64,000 nt of DNA from Nymphaea colorata (lineage: Eukaryota; Streptophyta; Magnoliopsida; Nymphaeales; Nymphaeaceae). A model generated the notes under the pieces. It had not been told where the DNA came from. It was given only the letters and a program-made list of their open reading frames with translations, and did no database searches. Shown here in pieces: positions 22,453 through 35,700 of this stretch. How positions within the stretch are numbered: position 1 is the stretch's first letter; the number at the start of each line of letters is the position of its first letter. A program made the position numbers and the translations under genes. The DNA lies in the NCBI RefSeq assembly GCF_008831285.2, contig NC_045142.1:15751354-15815353 (forward strand), in the 5' to 3' direction.

Positions 22453-23992
22453 CTTTTCATGCACTCTACCGCATAATTTTGCTTTTTTTTTTCCTTTGTT
22501 GCATATGTATCTTAACGACCTTAAGATATTTGACAAAGTCTTTAGGTTTCCAGTTTTAGTTTTAATTTTTGGTTATGTGAGTCCTCGGCACCACATATTC
22601 TTGATTTTCATGTGTTTCTTAGTATCATTTTCCGTAGAATTGTGTCTTTCTTAATGATTTTTTTCTACTTTTAGATTTTGTAAAATTTTAATATTTTTTA
22701 AGCTTTTAATAAAATTATGATTTCCAAGATACATCATGAGGATCCTGATGGTTTCACAAATGCAAAGGTGTCTTTGTAATCTCTTTAATAGTTTTGTTAA
22801 CAGCCCTTAGCTATAAATAAATTTTGTGGTCTGATTACTTTGGTTCTAAACCTTGTAGATCCACTTACATCCTGTAGTCACTCCTTGTGAGGTAGCTTAT
22901 AGGTTTTACATGTCTTTATGAAGCATTGTATTATGCTGATGCTATTGTTTTCATTGTTAAATGTTTGAATTTATCTTGAGGCTGTGTTGGTGTCATTTTT
23001 AATAATTTTGCCCATTCTAAAAACTGTCTTTGCTATTAAGTGTACTAAGAGCTTCATTAGAGGTGAAGGACAGAAGGAGGAGGCATGACAAGTGGGTCCC
23101 ATGTTTGTTTAACTCTGATTTAAGCATTACGGAAGAGCAGAAAAGTGTTTTCCTTTCAACATATCATATTTCACATAAATGCATTCCATCCAGGTTCAGA
23201 TTAATCTATTTAGTTTCATATGGAAGATATCTCAAAATACTAGTGTCTAAGGTTCTTATCTCCTTTTCTGATGCTTCTAGACATTTTAGGACGCAGATAT
23301 CTTTTTCAGTACACATTCTTGAGATGACTCTAAGCTTCATTACCTTTCTCACAGTTCAAAAGGCTGGGGACAATCTAGCTATCAATCTTGCTAAGCTTCC
23401 AAGATAAAATATGGCGCTCCTTTTTCATTTATTTTTGTAATAATGTTATGTATCTTCTTCATCTTTCTTTTTCCTAAGAATTCTGTTCACACTCTCACGG
23501 AGCTTCCAACATCATTTCTTTCATTTATCCCTAGGGTCCTTGGCTTTCGATGTGTATCTGCAAAAAATTAATTTATAATGTAGTCACAAAAACACGTTTT
23601 TTTCGAAAAAATGCGAAAAAATGCAAAAAATTAAATTGCCACTTAAAACTTTAAAAAGCGCGTTTTTTGAAAAAAAAAACGTTGAAAACGAAAAAACACG
23701 TTTTTAGTGTGTTCTTAACACGTTTTTTCGCTTTTTTTCACTTTTTTCATTTTTTTCATTTTTTGTAATGCTTTTCATCAAGGGTGAAAGAGATGTTCGC
23801 TTTGGTTTTTTAAGGCAGTTGAGGCAGAAAAAAGCATCACACATCAAGGAAGTTTTTGGGTGCAATGCAATGCAATTTAACTTTTCCAACACTTATGGGC
23901 AAGGGTCTAGTGAGATTTCTTGATGGGATAACCGTTGTTTTCTTCTTTTTTTTTTTTTTGGTTTTCTAAACGTTATCCCTGTGTAATGGCAG
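22453..23992. other. Non-coding DNA upstream of the first visible CAF exon
   Basis: T-rich DNA with no recognisable CAF exon. At about 23590-23760 there is a low-complexity cluster of CGTTTTTT and CGAAAAAA words on both strands. It ends in a pyrimidine tract and the splice acceptor TAATGGCAG at 23992, so at least the right part is intron. Confidence 0.6.
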
Positions 23993-24218
23993 GAAAAAAC
24001 TAGTGGCAAGATCATCCACAGGGTTGGTGGTGTTGTATACCTCTTTCGAGGAAGAAACTACAACCATCATACTCGTGCACAGCTTCCAGTAATGTTGTGG
24101 AAACCTGCTGCTCCTGTCTATCCAAAACTTATTCAAGAAGCTCCAACTGGACTGACCAAACTTGAAGCAGATGAGTTGAGACAGAAGGGAAAAAATTTAT
24201 TACCAATTTGCAAGCTAG
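23993..24218 (+). CDS. CAF exon a: end of CRM domain 1 and linker
   Basis: Acceptor GGCAG at 23992, donor CTAG|GTACC at 24218. It encodes 75 codons plus one base, from [18 protein letters not shown] through the conserved [21 protein letters not shown] linker to LLPICKL. The split codon (G + CA) joins exactly to the next exon. Confidence 0.92.
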
Positions 24219-27200
24219 GTACCTTCTATTTTCTCTTCTGGGGATTATTGTATAACTTTGAATTGTTTTGGTGGAATTTGGTGCCAACGACACTGATTTG
24301 GGTGAAACATGGTTGTAATCACTAATATATGTTTTTGTATCAAACTCACCTGAAGTTTTTAATTTAGTGAAATCTTCAGCTTTACGTGACTTAATTATGC
24401 TATATTTTGGTGGCAAAAATTTCTCGCAATGATATTCACGTCAATCATGTTCGCGAACCCTGGATCCATCAAAAATTCTAAAATAATTTTCAGTTTGAAT
24501 TATTGAAACATGTCCTAATTTTTGATGCCACAACATTGATTCATCCTTTACTGATGCATATGACCCATCCTTCTCGCTCCTTAAAGAACTCATGTCTAAT
24601 TAGTCAAGATAGTATAAATCACTTCCCTCTGACCAATCCCAATTTTCTTCCCTGTATTGATCCTGCACAACACAATCTATAGGAGAAAAGGTGACAGTAC
24701 AGTCTTGTTTGGTTATTTGACCAACAAAAATTAGATTTACAGTAAGAGGAGGAAAATGATAACATCGTCAACATGCAGTTTATTCCCAGGACAGGAAATG
24801 ATAATGGACATGGAGGAACCATTTGCAGTTTTAAAGAAATCAGAGCAAGGATGATAATTTGTCAAAATGGCCTCATTTGATGTCATATGACATGAGACAC
24901 CACAATCTAGAAGCCATAAGAACTTATACATGGTATACCTGCTAGAGGAAATGGGAACTCCAGGACTGCTATGTGCAAGTAGTTGTTTTCACTTTATTCA
25001 AGTACTTCATCATGGTCAAGGACCTCCTTTCTTGAGGAAGATAACTCTGGATTAAAAAATCTGAGCATATGTACTAACTGAGTTGTCTTCTAACTCCTTG
25101 GCCGTGCATTCATCTGGCGTTAACCTTGTGACAAGGTTGATCCTTCATCCATGAATCATATTCAAGGTCTTCATGTAACTGTCACAACTCCTTTGTTCGT
25201 CCTTGTTTTATTGCAGAATAAATTTTGGTTTACCAAATTGTGTCATCTAAATGTGCAGACAGAAATAACTCTTAATGAAGGGAATGATCTGCCTTTTCCA
25301 AGTCAAAAAATTGTCATCGTTCGGCTGATACAGAGGTAGAAAGGTGGAAGACAGCATGAATTGGGAACTGTTAACATATCATGTATAGGGAACCGGGTCT
25401 GGATCCAGACCCGGTCCCATTGGCACGGGTACCGAGAGTGGCTCGGTACCCTAGACGTTTTTCCCTCTTATTTAATCCCACTTATGGTGTAATTGTTGAT
25501 TAAGTGGAATAACATTTTCTCTCTCCTAGGGTTGCGGTTGTGCACCTAGGTTAGAGCTTCTCCGTGGTTTTTCACCTCTCTTTGAGGTTTTCCACGTATA
25601 TTGTGTGTTCCTTTTCTTTCTCTCCATCTTGATGTGTGTTTCTACATGGTATCAGAGCCAACGCGTGAGAGATCGTTGGTGTGATAGTCGTGTTTCCGCC
25701 GTGTTTCTTTGCCGCTGCTGTTTCCGCCGTTTTTTTTCTGCCGCTGCTGCGCCGCCATCGTCCAGCGCGGTTGTTCTCTGCTGCGTTGCCGCTGTCCAGC
25801 GCCGCCGTCGCCCATTTCAGCGCCGCCGCCGTCCCGCGCCACCGCTGCCCACCGCCGTCGCTCTCTTCCACACCGCCGCCGTACAGCGCCGCTGCCTCTT
25901 GTTTGTCGTCTCTGGTGCTGGGTATTCTTTCTCCTTGGTGATTGTGATGGCCGAGGAGATGTCCCTCAAGATCGATGATGCCCTAGACTCGGGCAGCAAT
26001 ACCAAGAGCGAGATCTTGCCTGTTCAAGTCACCTCCATCCGGCTGAACAAGGATAACTATCTCTCTTGGTCGGATGCCCTAGAAATTGGGATAACCAGTC
26101 GTGGTCGCCTGCCCTACATTACTGGGGAGAAGCCTGCACCTTCAAAAACCGATCCGCGATGGGCTACTTGGACGTTGGAAGATAGTCAGGTTAAAGTATG
26201 GATTATTAGTTCTGTTTCTGCAGATATTCAGCCTTTGATCTTGCGTAAATCGACTGCCTACGACATGTGGACTGTGCTTGCACGGATGTATGGCCGTAAG
26301 AAGAGAGTATTGCGTACGTACCAAATCAAACGTAGCATATACTCTCTTAAACAGGGTGACTTGTCTGTAGCCGCCTTCTTTGCAGCCCTAAAGACTAAGT
26401 GGGAGGAACTTGACTACCATGTGAATGATGACTGGCACTGTGGGTCTGATCATGCCTTGTACTGGGACAAAGAATGGATGGATCAGACGTTTCTTTTCCT
26501 CGGAGGCTTACGCGATGAATTTGAATCTATTAGGAGCCAAATTCTTAATTGTGACGAGGTCCCCGGAATTGAAGAGGTGTATGCCCGTGTGGAATCTGAA
26601 GAACAGCGTCGACAGGTGATGCATATTGACACCAGTCAGGGGAGTTCTCCTTCAGCCTTTGTTAGTCGTGTTTCTGGGATTGGACAGCGTCCTGTTCGGC
26701 GGTGTAGCCATTGCAACAAATCAGGACATTCTGTTGATTTTTGTTGGGATCTTCATCCTGAGAGGCGGCTTGTCCGGGGTCGTCCTCCTTCTAGCCGCCG
26801 GAGTCCTTCTGTGCCTGAGCCTAGTCAGAGTAGTCCGTCAAATGTTGCCAAATCTAAGCTTTCCTCCGATCAAATCAAAGAACTACAAGCGTATATCAGC
26901 CGGCTGTCTACTACTCAGGAGGATACTTCCACGTCTGAGGGGGCTAAGTTAGCCCAAGCTCTCGTGGCTACTAGTGACCAAGGTAATTCCTCACATGGTG
27001 ATTGGATTGTTGACAGTGGTGCTACGCATCATATGACAGGGGACCCTAAGATGTTCCAAGAATACAAATTGTCTTCGGGGCAGCAACGTGTATCTATGGC
27101 TGATGGTTCGTCTATCTCTGTGGCTGGAAAAGGGAGTTTGTCCTTGTTAAATAAATACTGTCTTCATAATGCTCTTCATGTTCCCAATATTCCTGTGAAT

Positions 27201-30200
27201 TTGCTATCTGTCAGCAGTATTACTAAAGAACTGAACTGTAATCTGATCTTTTCTGCTGATCGGTGTTTCCTGCAGGACTTGGTGACGGGGCAGAAGATTG
27301 GGATTGGTTCGGCTATTGATGGACTCTACAGACTGCCTGTGCAGGTTGCGTCCGCTCTTATTTCAGCCACTAGTGGACAGTTGTCAAGCGTAGAAGACAG
27401 ATCTACTATTATGCGATGGCACGAGAGGCTTGGTCATCTTCCGTTTCCATTGATTAAGAAGTTGTTTCCTCGTTTGTTTCATTCTGTTTCCATGGACTCC
27501 TTCACCTATGAAGTGTGTCAGTTGGCTAAACATGTTAGGGCCTCGTACCCTATTTCATTCAATAAAACCACTCGTCCATTTGCTTTGGTTCATTCTGATG
27601 TTTGGGGTCCTTCGGAAGTACCCACTTGTCGTGGTTTTCATTACTTTATGACCCTTATTGATGATTACTCCCGTTGTACGTTCGTGTATCTGTTGAAAGA
27701 ACGTAGTGAAGTTCCCGTTATTGTCAAAAACTTTGTGGCCCTTGTTGAGACTCAGTTTCAGACGTCTGTCCAAGCTTTTCGCACCGATAATGCTAGAGAG
27801 TATGTCTCTCAATCCCTAGATGATTTCTTGAAGAGCAAGGGTATTGTTCATGAAACGTCATGTAGTTACACACCTCCCCAAAATGGCGTGGCTGAACGGA
27901 AGAATCGCCATTTGCTTGATGTTACCCGGGCCCTTCTGTTCCATCGTCAGGTTCCCAAGCGCTACTGGGGTGATGCGCTTCTCACTAGTGCCCACCTTAT
28001 CAACCGTATGCCTACCCGTGTGTTGCAGGGCCATTCCCCGTACTCTATGCTTTGGCCTACTCAGAATCCCTGGCCTCTTACTCCTCGGGTGTTCGGGTGT
28101 GTCTGTTTTGTTCATGACCATAGTCCCACCCTTAAGAAACTTGATCCTCGGTCTGTCAAGGCTGTCTTCCTGGGGTATTCCTCCACTCAGAAGGGATACA
28201 AATGTATTGATCCTACCACCTCTAAAGTCTATGTTTCCCGGGACGTCACCTTCCATGAACATGAGGCATACTTTCATGTGAATCCTCTTCAGGGGGAGTA
28301 TCTAGGGCACAGTAGTGAAGAGTATTCCTCAAATCAGTTGATTCAGTTTACGGATTTCTTGGATTACAAGGCCAGTGACAGTGTGGCAGACACAGTCAGA
28401 GATGATAGAGACCGTCACATGGACGAGGGTCTTGTTGATAATCAGCCTACAGCCCGTGATCATTTGTTCGGCCAGGTGTACAGAAGGAAGAAGACAGATG
28501 TGATTGAAAATGTTGATGTAACCAATCCCAATCCTGTGAGCTCCCCGGATGACCCAAGTCTAATCAATGAAGAGCTTCCTATAGCCCTGCGCAAGGGCAC
28601 CAGGTCCTGTACTTCTCATCCTATTCAGAGATTTGTCTCTTATGCGAAATTGAGTAAGAATTACAAATGCTTTATAACATCCTTGTCTAAGTCTGTTATT
28701 CCCAGGTGTGTGGAAGATGCTAGAGAGGATCCTAAATGGCTACAGGCCATGACAGAGGAGATGAATGCCTTGGCAAAGAATGACACTTGGGAAGTTGTGG
28801 ATATTCCCAAAGGGACTCATTTAGTTGGTTCAAAGTGGGTGTTCAATGTGAAGTACAAACCAGATGGTACTGTGGAAAGGTATAAGGCTCGACTTGTTGC
28901 AAAGGGGTTCAGCCAGAAATATGGTATTGATTATCTTGAAACCTTTGTCCCTGTTGCCAAACTGAAAACTGTGAGGGTCATATTAGCTCTTGCCGTGAAA
29001 AAGGGGTGGAGCATGGATCAACTTGATGTTAAGAACGCATTCCTGAATGGCCATCTAGAAGAAGAGGTCTATATGAGTATGCCTCCTGGATATGTTCAAA
29101 GCGGAAAATGCTGTCATCTCAAGAAAGCCTTGTATGGATTAAAGCAGTCTCCTAGAGCATGGTTTGAAAGACTGAGGATAGTGATGAAGACAAATGGATA
29201 CAAACAGGGAAATGGTGATCACACCCTATTCATTAAGCAGAGAGATGGCCTGGTGAGTCTTCTTCTTGTGTATGTTGATGATATGATAGTCACAGGTGAC
29301 GATGAAGAAGAGAAAAAAAAGATGAAGGAGAGGTTAGCTGCTGAATTTGATCTTAAAGATTTGGGTAAACTAAGGTACTTTCTGGGGATAGAGATTGCTC
29401 GGTCAGAGACAGGGCTGGTTATGAGCCAAAGGAAATACACTCTGGATCTTCTAAAGGAGACAGGCAAACTTGGGTGCAGACCCTTTCTAATTCCAATGGA
29501 GTCTGGTACAAAGATAAGCATCAAAACTGGTAACATCCTAGATGAGGAAGGAAAAGGGCGGTATCAGAGGCTGGTTGGTAAACTCATCTATCTTACTCTT
29601 ACTCGCCCTGATATTACTTATGCTGTGAATGTGTTGAGTCAGTTTATGCATGCTCCTACTGATTGTCACTGGAAGAGTGCAGAAAGAGTGTTGGGGTACC
29701 TAAAGAATGACCCAGGAAAAGGGTTACTCTAGCAAGACCAACTTAATATTGAAGGATACTCTGACGCAGATTGGGCAGGATGTACTGATACTAGGAGGTC
29801 TACCACAGGGTACTACATCTTTCTAGGGGGTAACCTGGTTGTTTGGAGAAGTAAGAGGCAAGAAGTATGCTCTAGATCCAGTGCTGAGGCTGAATACAGG
29901 GCTGTGGCTATGGGAGTTACAGAAATGTTATGGTTAAAGATTCTCCTAACAGATATTGGTGTTGAAACAGAAGAGAAGATGAGGATGTACTGCAACAACA
30001 AGTCTGCAATTAATCTTGCGAATAATCCCGTTCTGCATGACAGAACTAAACATGTGGAGATTGATCGCCACTTCATACGGGAACGCATAGATTCAAAGGA
30101 GTTGATCCTACCTTATATGAAGTCTGAAGATCAAATTGCAGATGTTCTAACCAAAGCCTTATGTACATCTCAATTCGAGAAAAATGTAAGCAAGCTTGGC

Positions 30201-32703
30201 ATGTTTGACATGTATGCCAAGCTTGAGGGGGAGTGTTAACATATCATGTATAGGGAACCGGGTCTGGATCCAGACCCGGTCCCATTGGCACGGGTACCGA
30301 GAGTGGCTCGGTACCCTAGACGTTTTTCCCTCTTATTTAATCCCACTTATGGTGTAATTGTTGATTAAGTGGAATAACATTTTCTCTCTCCTAGGGTTGC
30401 GGTTGTGCACCTAGGTTAGAGCTTCTCCGTGGTTTTTCACCTCTCTTTGAGGTTTTCCACGTATATTGTGTGTTCCTTTTCTTTCTCTCCATCTTGGTGT
30501 GTGTTTCTACAGGAACGATTGAAACGATAACTCAAGGAATTAAAAGACTTAGAATTTAGATTGGATTCCAGGAGGACAAAACTAATGACTCTATAGGAAA
30601 TAAATTTTTGCCCTTAAAGCAGTCTGAGACAATAACAGAAGCAGTAGGAAGGACAGATTATGTCAGCAGTCACAAAGAACATAGATGCCGATTTAATATT
30701 CGACAATGATGGCTGGAATTAAGAAATAAGAAGTTTACCAACAAAATAAAATTGGCTATTCTTATTTTATTAAGTGAAACTGATTCTTGGGACACAGAGA
30801 TAAAAACAAAGGTTTTCAAAGTATAAACAAAAAAGGAAAAATATAATACGACAAAAAATCAGAGAAGAATGTTTTAACAATCCTTACAACCCACAGCCTC
30901 TATGATATGCAGTCACTTGTACAAAACATAGGTTATGGAAGACCAGAACATTCACAAGTTTCATTTCTGGATAGTAAGCACATCTTAATGGATCCAGTAA
31001 TCAAAGCACATATGACAAATATAAGCACATCTAACAGCTAATCCCTACTTTGGTCCTTAAAACATTAGCATTTGTTACTTCTTTATTTTCTAATTCCTAG
31101 CTTTTAGACATAATTGTTTAGAACCTCATCTCCTCCTTTTAGGAGTCCCAAGTGGCTAATTATGATGCCTATTTTGGTCCTTCGAATGTTAGCATGGTAA
31201 ATGGCCAGTTTTTATCTCTCTTTTTGTGGGAGTCTCTATTGACTAAGTGTTATGTCTAAACCTTCCTTACAGCAAAAAATGGAGTTTATATAAATCTTGT
31301 GAAGGATGTTCGAGAAGCTTTTGAGGGAAGTTGCTTGGTCAAGATAAATTGCCAAGGAATGCATGCAAGTGACTATAAAAAGTTAGGTGCAAAGCTTATG
31401 GTTAGTATCTATTTTATTTTTGTTTTCTTTGTTTTGTAGCATGGAAAGTATCATGTCCATTGTCTGGCTATTTGCGATATATCATTAATAAGCTAGCACA
31501 TTGTACCTGAATAATATCATCATATGATGCATATTTTTCTTGTTTGAATTGGCGTGGGTGTAAATTATAGGAAAGAAGAGTACCTAAACCTTTAACTTCT
31601 TGTATTTCATGTGCCACTTTTCCAAAATTTTAAAACTTGATCTTTCTGTCCTGGAAAAATCTAAGTGGCAGAATTATAAATCAGATATGCTGCTAAACTG
31701 GAAGCGAAGAATATGGAGTCCTATGAACAGGTTGGACACAGCAACATTATACTTGGTACTTTTGAAAATGCTTTGCACCCAGACCCACGTGACATAGATG
31801 AATAAAATAGGTTGCCTATGGAAATTCAGAGATCTTATTTTACATTTTTTGGAGTAACTGTCCAAATTATAATGTCTTGAAGGTTTTGTGGTGTGTTTGT
31901 TATATGTATATATCTTAATACGTATGAAGCTTGACGAGTAGCAATTATGTCTTATTAATTTCGTTTTTACAATTTTTTAAAGATGACATTTACTGTACTA
32001 AGTTTTGATGTATTTTAATGTTGTATATGGGGGCATTTGGGTTTTTAAAAGTGTGATTCACACAATATGTATATATGTAAGTTTTAAAAACATATGGCCG
32101 TCTTGGTAAAACTTTTTATAGGTAATCTAGGCAACTTCATTAGCCTTTGTAAATGCTGTATCCTAGTATTTGCTAATCCTCCTTTCTTACTCAAGTTGAT
32201 GGGTTGTCTCTGCAACAGTTTTAGTATAGCGACTTGGGTATTATAACTGTATTAGCTATTTCATACTTAAAAGCCTTATATTATATGAGGAATTGAAGTC
32301 AGCTGTGTACCTTTATAGCCGGATTTTTTTTTCCCTGCTGGAAGCTATCTCGGAAGGTGCAGACAACAGCCAGTTGTTTGGCCACAAATTTTAGTGACCG
32401 AATGCACCTTTTGTGGCAGTCTTTAGCAACACAAAATTTTAAAAAATTCAGATAGACAAATACAAATATTATATATATATATTATCAGCTGATTACCAGA
32501 TATTGCCATATGACTAAATATTTAAACTGTAGCTAAACGTACTGCAAGCTATCATCAAGAACACCATAAACCATCATTATACCATAAACCGTTGCTATTG
32601 CCTTTGTTGCATGGTATTTTGAGAGACGGTTTTCAAATATTTTGTCATGTAGCAACATCTGGCAGCAGACTGATCTTCTTTTGTCTCTCTCTATCTCGAT
32701 ATA

Positions 32704-32753
<50 letters not shown>

Positions 32754-35700
32754 TAGATAGATAGATAGATAGATACAGAGAGAGGGACAGAAGAAGATCA
32801 TGTTTTGGCATATTAATGTTTTGGTCTTAGAAGTTTTATTTAGGGCCCATCCTGGCTTACTGATCTTAAAAGAATGTTCTGTTCTTGATCTAATTTTGTC
32901 TGCTTATATTTTAACAAATTAGAATAATAGAAAAGATTTCATCTTAACTAAGTCTTGAGTTTGTAACTTGACAAAAAAATTATAATAATATAAAAATGAA
33001 GCTTAAACAAGCTTGAAGTTTAAAAACTAGAGAATAATATGAACCAATGTTGCAAAAGGTGCATCACAATGCTTATTGGTCGGGCTGACCTATATTCTAT
33101 ATCGTAACATGTTGTAAATGTAGCATAGCATATTGTAAAGTTAATGATTCATTAAAAAAATTCAAAAAATTAAGAAAATTGAGAAAAAAATCAGAAAAAA
33201 TCAGGAAAATGTATTTCATATACAAAATTAATCACAGAAAGAACATTCATGGATAATCTTCATAAGCCATAATATATCAACAACACATCAGAAATGAGAG
33301 ATCAAAGATTAACATGATAAGCATCAATGAAAATTTTAAATTTTAAGTAGTGTTTCTGATTACATCACATCACAAGTTTACAACATATAATCGTTCACTC
33401 TTCACTACCAAGTGCTAATATCATGGTTATCATCAATCAAAATCATAATCATCTTCATATTTATTTTTTTATTGCTTCAATGCCTTCAAATCGAAATTTC
33501 TCGCACTAATGTTTTTTTTTTTTCTAGAAAACTAGCAAAAGCTTTCTCTCCCACAGCTCTTAAAGATGTTTAGAAAGTGTGGGGAGGGACTATTTAGCAA
33601 AAGAAAAAAAACAGGAAAAGGGACTCAGTCATTTTGTCATGCATCATTTGATATGGGGGTGTATCACCTCTATCGTACGATATGACAACCATATCGCACG
33701 ATACAGGAAATATGCCTATGATAGATGGTGTATCGTGTATTCCTGGTGTGCCATATAGATTTTTCAAACCTATACGATACGCCGTATTGTGCGATATGGA
33801 TAACATTTGAATTATAAACATAATTTCACAAATGTATTATATATGATAATGAGAATTTAAAATGTAGAAGAATCATGAAGAATATTATATTCTTTTTTAA
33901 TTTCAGTGGTAGAAGATCATGCCTTTTAAATGAATAAGAACAGATTTTTAAAAAACTATTGAAGTTGTTAAGAAATTACATTTACATGAATTCTCTACCA
34001 TGTATACTCCATCCCTGTTCAAGTGTTGTTTTCTAGTGTGCATAAAAAGTATCAGGAGTAAGTACAGAAACAAGGTCGTATGACCATAGTGGATTTTTTA
34101 TTCTATGAGCTATCCATTTGGCACATTGTATCTTTACAAATCTTTCTTTTTTGAAAGTATTTGTTTTGGAGTGTCTACATAGTCACAAGAGAAGGATAAC
34201 AAAGTTTTCCAGCCTGGCGGAATATGGTGCTAATTGTTAACACTTCATATCCTCGTTCTTATAATGTTTTTGTGAGCATTTATATTTGTTGATGAGACAC
34301 ATTCCATGAGCTTTTTGTGTTTATGAATTTATTTCACTCTCGCCTTTGTGATTTGAAGACTATTTTCCAAGTTTGTCGTACAAGGGTTACTTCTACAAGC
34401 TTGTCAAGTGCAGTTTGCTGATCTCAAATCATTAACATTCAGATTTGCTTGTTTCGTGGCCAGGAATTGGTTCCATGTGTTTTGCTTTCTTTTGATCAAG
34501 AACAAATTTTAATGTGGAGAGGTAAAGATTGGAGGTCAATGTACCAGGAAGCACAGTCATTGTTAGTTGATTCCCTTGCTGGTAATGGCATCAGTTTGGA
34601 TGGCTCATTACTCATCATACTGTGGGTCATAGGATGGCTGCCACTGTTTTGGTAAGTTAATGTTAAAAAGTTGAAATTGCAGGTGATGTAGCTGAAGATA
34701 CTTCAAAGTTTGATGATGTGGAAACTCTGCCATATGATAATTACAGTGGAGAAACAGATCAAGGTGTGTAAGGTTATACTATTGGGATCTTTGTGTTTTG
34801 TGAGAAAATTTTTATGTCAAAAAATGTCTAATTTGTAGTACTAAAAGAGTGCATTGTTAATCTCTTTATTTAACCTAATACGTGGACGTAATATTCCATT
34901 TAGCTGAATTCTGATGAACCACATGCAAATTGACATGTGGCTGTTTTGTCTATACATCGTTCCCTGGAAATGTGTCTCAGATCTCAGTTTATGGGAACTG
35001 ATGACTTGCTTGTGATGATGCTTTGCTGACATCCCTGTGAAGATTCCACATGCACGTAGTTCCATAACACTATCTAAAGTTGTTGTACTTGTCATGTTCC
35101 CTTTTCGTGAAACCCTCTCCCTTTACATACCAATGACTGTATTCGACATTGCTTCTTGATTTCTGCTCAGTATTTTGGTGTGGTTTCATTTGGTGTTTTC
35201 CAGTTCATAAAGGCCTTATGTTTTAGCCGAGAAATTAATTTTTATTGTTTAGATACCTTGATTCCAGTTTAAACTTAAAGATGTAGTCCCTACGGTGCCA
35301 CAATATGTATGCTACTTCGGAGCATGGAACCATTTCCTTGTTTGTGGAAATTGTGCACATAATCATATTCTATATTCAGTTGCTAAACCAGCCAGCTTGT
35401 TTTCCTTTTCGGCATACTTAAAAAAAAAATTCACAAGAATTCTCCAATACATTATAATCTTCATGCAGTATGAACAAGTTTTTCTGGTGTTAACAGAAAG
35501 TTTCATTGAAATTGCAGGCTGGGAAAATGGTAGAATTGATAAATCAGTGGGAAAGATGAGTGGGAGAATGATTCTGCTGTGGAAACATGCTTTAGATTCA
35601 CATAAAGCACTTCTTTTGGATGAGATTGATTTAGATCCTGATGAGCTTCTGGATAAAATAGAGAAGTTTAGCGGCTATTCCCAAGCAAGAGAACATTCTT

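Larger units (their letters stand above)
25369..30511 (+). mobile_element. Ty1/copia element D, near-intact and young, in a CAF intron
   Basis: A 5143-bp + strand element with two 278-bp LTRs differing at one base (GATGTG versus GGTGTG near the right end), a primer-binding site (25647-25659), one long polyprotein frame, a polypurine tract (TTGAGGGGGAG, 30223-30233) and GGAAC target duplications. It shares its polyprotein and LTR hairpins with B but is a distinct subfamily. The polyprotein has one in-frame stop and two substitutions at conserved metal-binding or catalytic positions. Confidence 0.97.
24219..31272 (+). other. Intron of 7.05 kb with transposon insertions
   Basis: Runs from the GTACC donor to the TTACAG acceptor. 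About 5.1 kb is element D and about 0.9 kb an older copia fragment. Without D the intron would be about 1.9 kb. Element D lies in the same orientation as the gene, so its LTRs could supply a poly(A) signal or promoter inside the gene. Confidence 0.85.

Noticed and set aside
23030-23407. 125-codon + strand frame upstream of CAF, considered as the missing exon
   Set aside because: It contains no CRM-domain signature and has no fitting splice donor to the 23993 exon.
24129-24416. Minus-strand frame over CAF exon a
   Set aside because: It is a shadow of the real + strand exon.
25605-25946. Reading element D gag from 25605, inside the LTR
   Set aside because: The first part overlaps the LTR and primer-binding site and is not conserved with B or C.
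34582-34655. Open reading continuing past exon c to 34655
   Set aside because: Beyond the GTAATG donor the reading becomes hydrophobic and unlike CAF proteins, while splicing at 34581 joins exon d in frame.
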